DNA of 64,000 bases from Bacteroidota bacterium. Its GTDB lineage: Bacteria; Bacteroidota; Bacteroidia; Cytophagales; Cyclobacteriaceae. Both the position numbers and the translations under genes were made by a program. Under the pieces are notes generated by a model. That model was not told the origin of the DNA. It made no database searches and was given only the letters and a program-made list of their open reading frames with translations. Shown here in pieces: positions 61,650-64,000 of this stretch (within the stretch, counting starts at the first letter, position 1; each line of letters begins with the position of its first letter). The stretch is from assembly GCA_016866235.1 (NCBI GenBank), contig VGMW01000001.1, positions 434,001 to 498,000 on the forward strand. Reading direction: 5' to 3'.

Positions 61650-64000
61650 ATGTTAAGGTATTTACTGTTGTTCTTTTGCCTGGCTGCAGGTTTTTCAAAG
61701 CTGGCGGCACAGGAAACTTTTCCTACCAACGATGTGCGCGATCTGCGTGCAGGAGCCTATGCATTGATCAATGCAAAAGTTGTTGCGAGCACTGCATCGA
61801 CCATTGAGAACGGAACATTATTGGTGAGGGAAGGACGAATTGAAAAAATTGGTGTTAACCTCCCTGTTCCAGCCGGTTATACCACCATTGATCTAAAGGG
61901 TAAATCTGTTTATCCGTCGTTCATCGATCTTCACACCAACTATGGCTTGCCACGGGCTGAGAATGCCGGTGGACCAGGAGGGGGTGGATTTGGTGGTGCG
62001 GAACAGATTCAATCCAAAACCAAAGGTGCTTATAGCCCCAACCAATCCATCAAAGCCGATTACCAGGCTGTTCGTGAATTTACTATCGATGCCAAGACCG
62101 CTGAGAAATGGCGCGCTGCCGGTTTCGGAACGGTACTCTCGTTTCGTGCCGATGGTATTGCACGGGGGACTTCGGTGGCTGTTGCATTGGCCGACGACCG
62201 TGACCAAAATCTTATCTTAAAGGATCAGGCTGCTGCGCATCTTTCCTTCAATCGCGGTACATCCCGTCAGGTTTATCCCAGTTCGTTGATGGGATTTATT
62301 GCTCTTTTGCGCCAAACCTATCTGGACGCGGATTGGTACAGCAAACAAAATCCAAAGCCCTACCGCGATTTGTCGCTTGAAGGATGGATTGCCTCACAGA
62401 ATCTTCCTCAGATTTTTGATGCGAACGGTTGGGTTAATGTGCTGCGGGCCGATAAAGTTGGAGACGAATTTGGCAAACAGTACATCATCCGTAGTACGGG
62501 CGATGAATATCAGCGGTTAAAAGAAATCAAAGCCACCGGTGCCAAACTCATCATTCCGGTAAACTTCCCTGAAGCCTATGATGTGGAAGATCCGCTCGAT
62601 GCTGAAGCGGTAACCCTAACGGATATGAAACATTGGGAAATGGCGCCTGCAAACGCTGCTATGCTTGAAAAAGCTGGAATTCAGTTTGCGATTACTTCCG
62701 ATCGATTGAAAGAGCGAACGGATTTTTTAAAGAACATTAGAAAAGCCATTGAGTATGGATTAAGCGAGTCCGCTGCGCTTAGTGCCATCACGGAGGTGCC
62801 TGCAAAAATGATTGGTGTAGACAACCGCGTTGGAACGCTGGCGGCTGGAAAGGATGCCAACTTCCTGATTGTTTCCGGCAACCTGTTTAGTGATGACGCA
62901 GTTATTTATGAAAACTGGGTTCAGGGAAAAAGATATTCAATAAAGGACATGGACGTTCCTGACTATGCGGGCAATTATAACCTTCAGCTGAATGGAAAGA
63001 GCTATGGTATGGAAATTAGTGGAAAGCCGGGTGCTCAAAAGGTAAAGATCAAGGTTACCGATAGCTTGTCTGTTGATGCCAAATCTAAAATTGAAGACAA
63101 CCTGATCACCATGAGTTTCAATCCATCGAAAAAGCAACCTGAGACCATTCGACTCTCCGGATGGCGCACCACCAATGGTTGGAACGGAAAAGGTCAGTTG
63201 TCTAATGGTAACTGGATCGAATGGACAGCCAGTGCTGCAGGTTCCTCTGATAAGAAAGATGAAAAAGCCAGGGAAGGGAAAAAATCAAAACCTGAAATCG
63301 GAGACGTTATTTATCCTTTCATTGCCTTCGGAACAAAAGAACTTCCGAAGTCTGAGGAGATGCTGATCCGCAACGCTACGGTTTGGACCAATGAAAAAGA
63401 CGGTATACTTCAAAATACCGATGTGTTGGTTCGTGATGGCAAAATTGCAGGCGTGGGTAAAAACCTGACTTCAACCGGAAAGATTGTTGATGGCACGGGT
63501 AAGCATGTTACTGCCGGTATAATTGATGAACACTCCCACATTGCCTTAGCGGCCATCAATGATGCAACGACCAATTCTTCTATGGTTCGTGAGGATGATG
63601 TGGTGAATTCTGAAGACAACAATATCTACCAGCAGCTTGCCGGAGGGGTGGTAGCGGCACAACTTCTGCATGGATCTGCCAATCCGATTGGTGGACAATC
63701 TGCACTGATTAAACTGAAATGGGGAGCCGGACCGGAAGAACTTAAAATTAAAGGTGCCGATAAGTTCATCAAGTTTGCTCTGGGGGAGAATGTAAAACGA
63801 TCCTCCAATGCTCAGTCTATGCGTTTTCCACAAACGCGAATGGGTGTGGAGCAGGTATACGCCGATGCGTTCACCAACGCATTGGAATATGAAAAGAAAT
63901 GGAAGGCTTTTCAGGCGCTGCCTGAAAAAGTCAGGGCCACAACGGCGCCTCCCCGACGGGATCTCGTAGATGAAACCATGTTGGAAATTATCAGGGGAAA
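61650..64000 (+). CDS. Secreted tandem amidohydrolase (imidazolonepropionase-like), cut by window edge
   Basis: The open frame runs from ATG at 61650 to the window end (783 codons, no stop). A signal peptide (to about LAAQ) is followed by two amidohydrolase modules. The first (about 20-440) has KSVYPSFIDLHTNYG, with Asn where the second metal-binding His of HxH is expected, and ends with a typical SALSAITEVPAKMIGV...AGKDANFLI. The second (from about 570) has VTAGIIDEHSHIAL with an intact HxH and should be the active half. The middle segment (about 440-560) is beta-rich. It probably hydrolyses a cyclic amide or peptide in the periplasm. Confidence 0.85.
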   Translation, partial: MLRYLLLFFCLAAGFSKLAAQETFPTNDVRDLRAGAYALINAKVVASTASTIENGTLLVREGRIEKIGVNLPVPAGYTTIDLKGKSVYPSFIDLHTNYGLPRAENAGGPGGGGFGGAEQIQSKTKGAYSPNQSIKADYQAVREFTIDAKTAEKWRAAGFGTVLSFRADGIARGTSVAVALADDRDQNLILKDQAAAHLSFNRGTSRQVYPSSLMGFIALLRQTYLDADWYSKQNPKPYRDLSLEGWIASQNLPQIFDANGWVNVLRADKVGDEFGKQYIIRSTGDEYQRLKEIKATGAKLIIPVNFPEAYDVEDPLDAEAVTLTDMKHWEMAPANAAMLEKAGIQFAITSDRLKERTDFLKNIRKAIEYGLSESAALSAITEVPAKMIGVDNRVGTLAAGKDANFLIVSGNLFSDDAVIYENWVQGKRYSIKDMDVPDYAGNYNLQLNGKSYGMEISGKPGAQKVKIKVTDSLSVDAKSKIEDNLITMSFNPSKKQPETIRLSGWRTTNGWNGKGQLSNGNWIEWTASAAGSSDKKDEKAREGKKSKPEIGDVIYPFIAFGTKELPKSEEMLIRNATVWTNEKDGILQNTDVLVRDGKIAGVGKNLTSTGKIVDGTGKHVTAGIIDEHSHIALAAINDATTNSSMVREDDVVNSEDNNIYQQLAGGVVAAQLLHGSANPIGGQSALIKLKWGAGPEELKIKGADKFIKFALGENVKRSSNAQSMRFPQTRMGVEQVYADAFTNALEYEKKWKAFQALPEKVRATTAPPRRDLVDETMLEIIRG

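Noticed and set aside
1-64000. CRISPR arrays, prophage, insertion sequences, toxin-antitoxin or defence islands
   Set aside because: I looked on both strands and saw no repeat-spacer array, transposase, integrase, phage structural gene or recognised defence gene.

Overview
The window reads as an ordinary stretch of chromosome from a member of the Bacteroidota, probably a gliding, free-living Cytophagales-type bacterium. The evidence is a gldC gliding gene, a TonB-dependent receptor with a carboxypeptidase-like N-terminal domain, the Bacteroidota-type arginine pathway with an ArgF' transcarbamylase, DUF3098 and DUF4136 genes, several TTG/GTG starts, and repeated matches to the Bacteroidota promoter -7 element TAnnTTTG upstream of operons. 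Base composition looks even throughout. I see no prophage, insertion sequence, CRISPR array, rRNA or integration site. There is one tRNA, one riboswitch and one unexplained structured intergenic region.

Layout. 1-5.6 kb: a truncated ppx, then a SAM-I riboswitch controlling a split cobalamin-dependent methionine synthase and metF. 5.6-10.2 kb: a TonB-dependent receptor paired with an SGNH-type lipoprotein. 10.3-16.5 kb: a tight operon ftsX-DUF3098-uppP-truB-ribF-gldC (division, envelope, cofactor and gliding), then a K+-type membrane pyrophosphatase. 16.6-21 kb: pcm, a thioesterase and a small HolD-like protein; an M23 peptidase, mogA and trhO. 21.1-28.5 kb: an operon of S9 peptidase, galactokinase, SGLT-type symporter and GH78 glycosidase. 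28.5-37.2 kb: yceI, trmN6, a Gfo/Idh oxidoreductase, fdhD, an EamA exporter, a PAP2-like membrane protein, rpoN, asnS and a universal stress protein.

37.3-41 kb: a 5-oxoprolinase operon (pxpB, pxpC, pxpA) with an Nramp-family transporter of the YcsG type, followed by tRNA-Gly(CCC). 41-46.9 kb: secreted and lipoprotein genes, kdsB, a long NfeD protease, a LysM protein and a TIGR02757 protein. 46.9-53.8 kb: a seven-gene arginine operon (GNAT, argG, argC, argD, argF', argB, argE-like; argH absent). 53.8-64 kb: a ThuA/phosphodiesterase fusion with a Tat-exported beta-propeller protein, a nitronate monooxygenase, a DUF4136 lipoprotein, a Na/Pi cotransporter, an AI-2E family permease, a DUF1801 protein and a truncated double-amidohydrolase.

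I found no clear undescribed multi-gene system. The points most worth checking are: Ser90 at the known acyl-specificity position of the ArgF' transcarbamylase; a four-cysteine GNAT at the head of the arg operon that may supply the missing first step; an Nramp homologue without the metal-binding DPGN motif in the oxoprolinase operon; a HolD-like small protein; a structured intergenic RNA candidate at 18.2-18.4 kb; and a trhO gene that has no conventional start codon for its conserved N-terminus.
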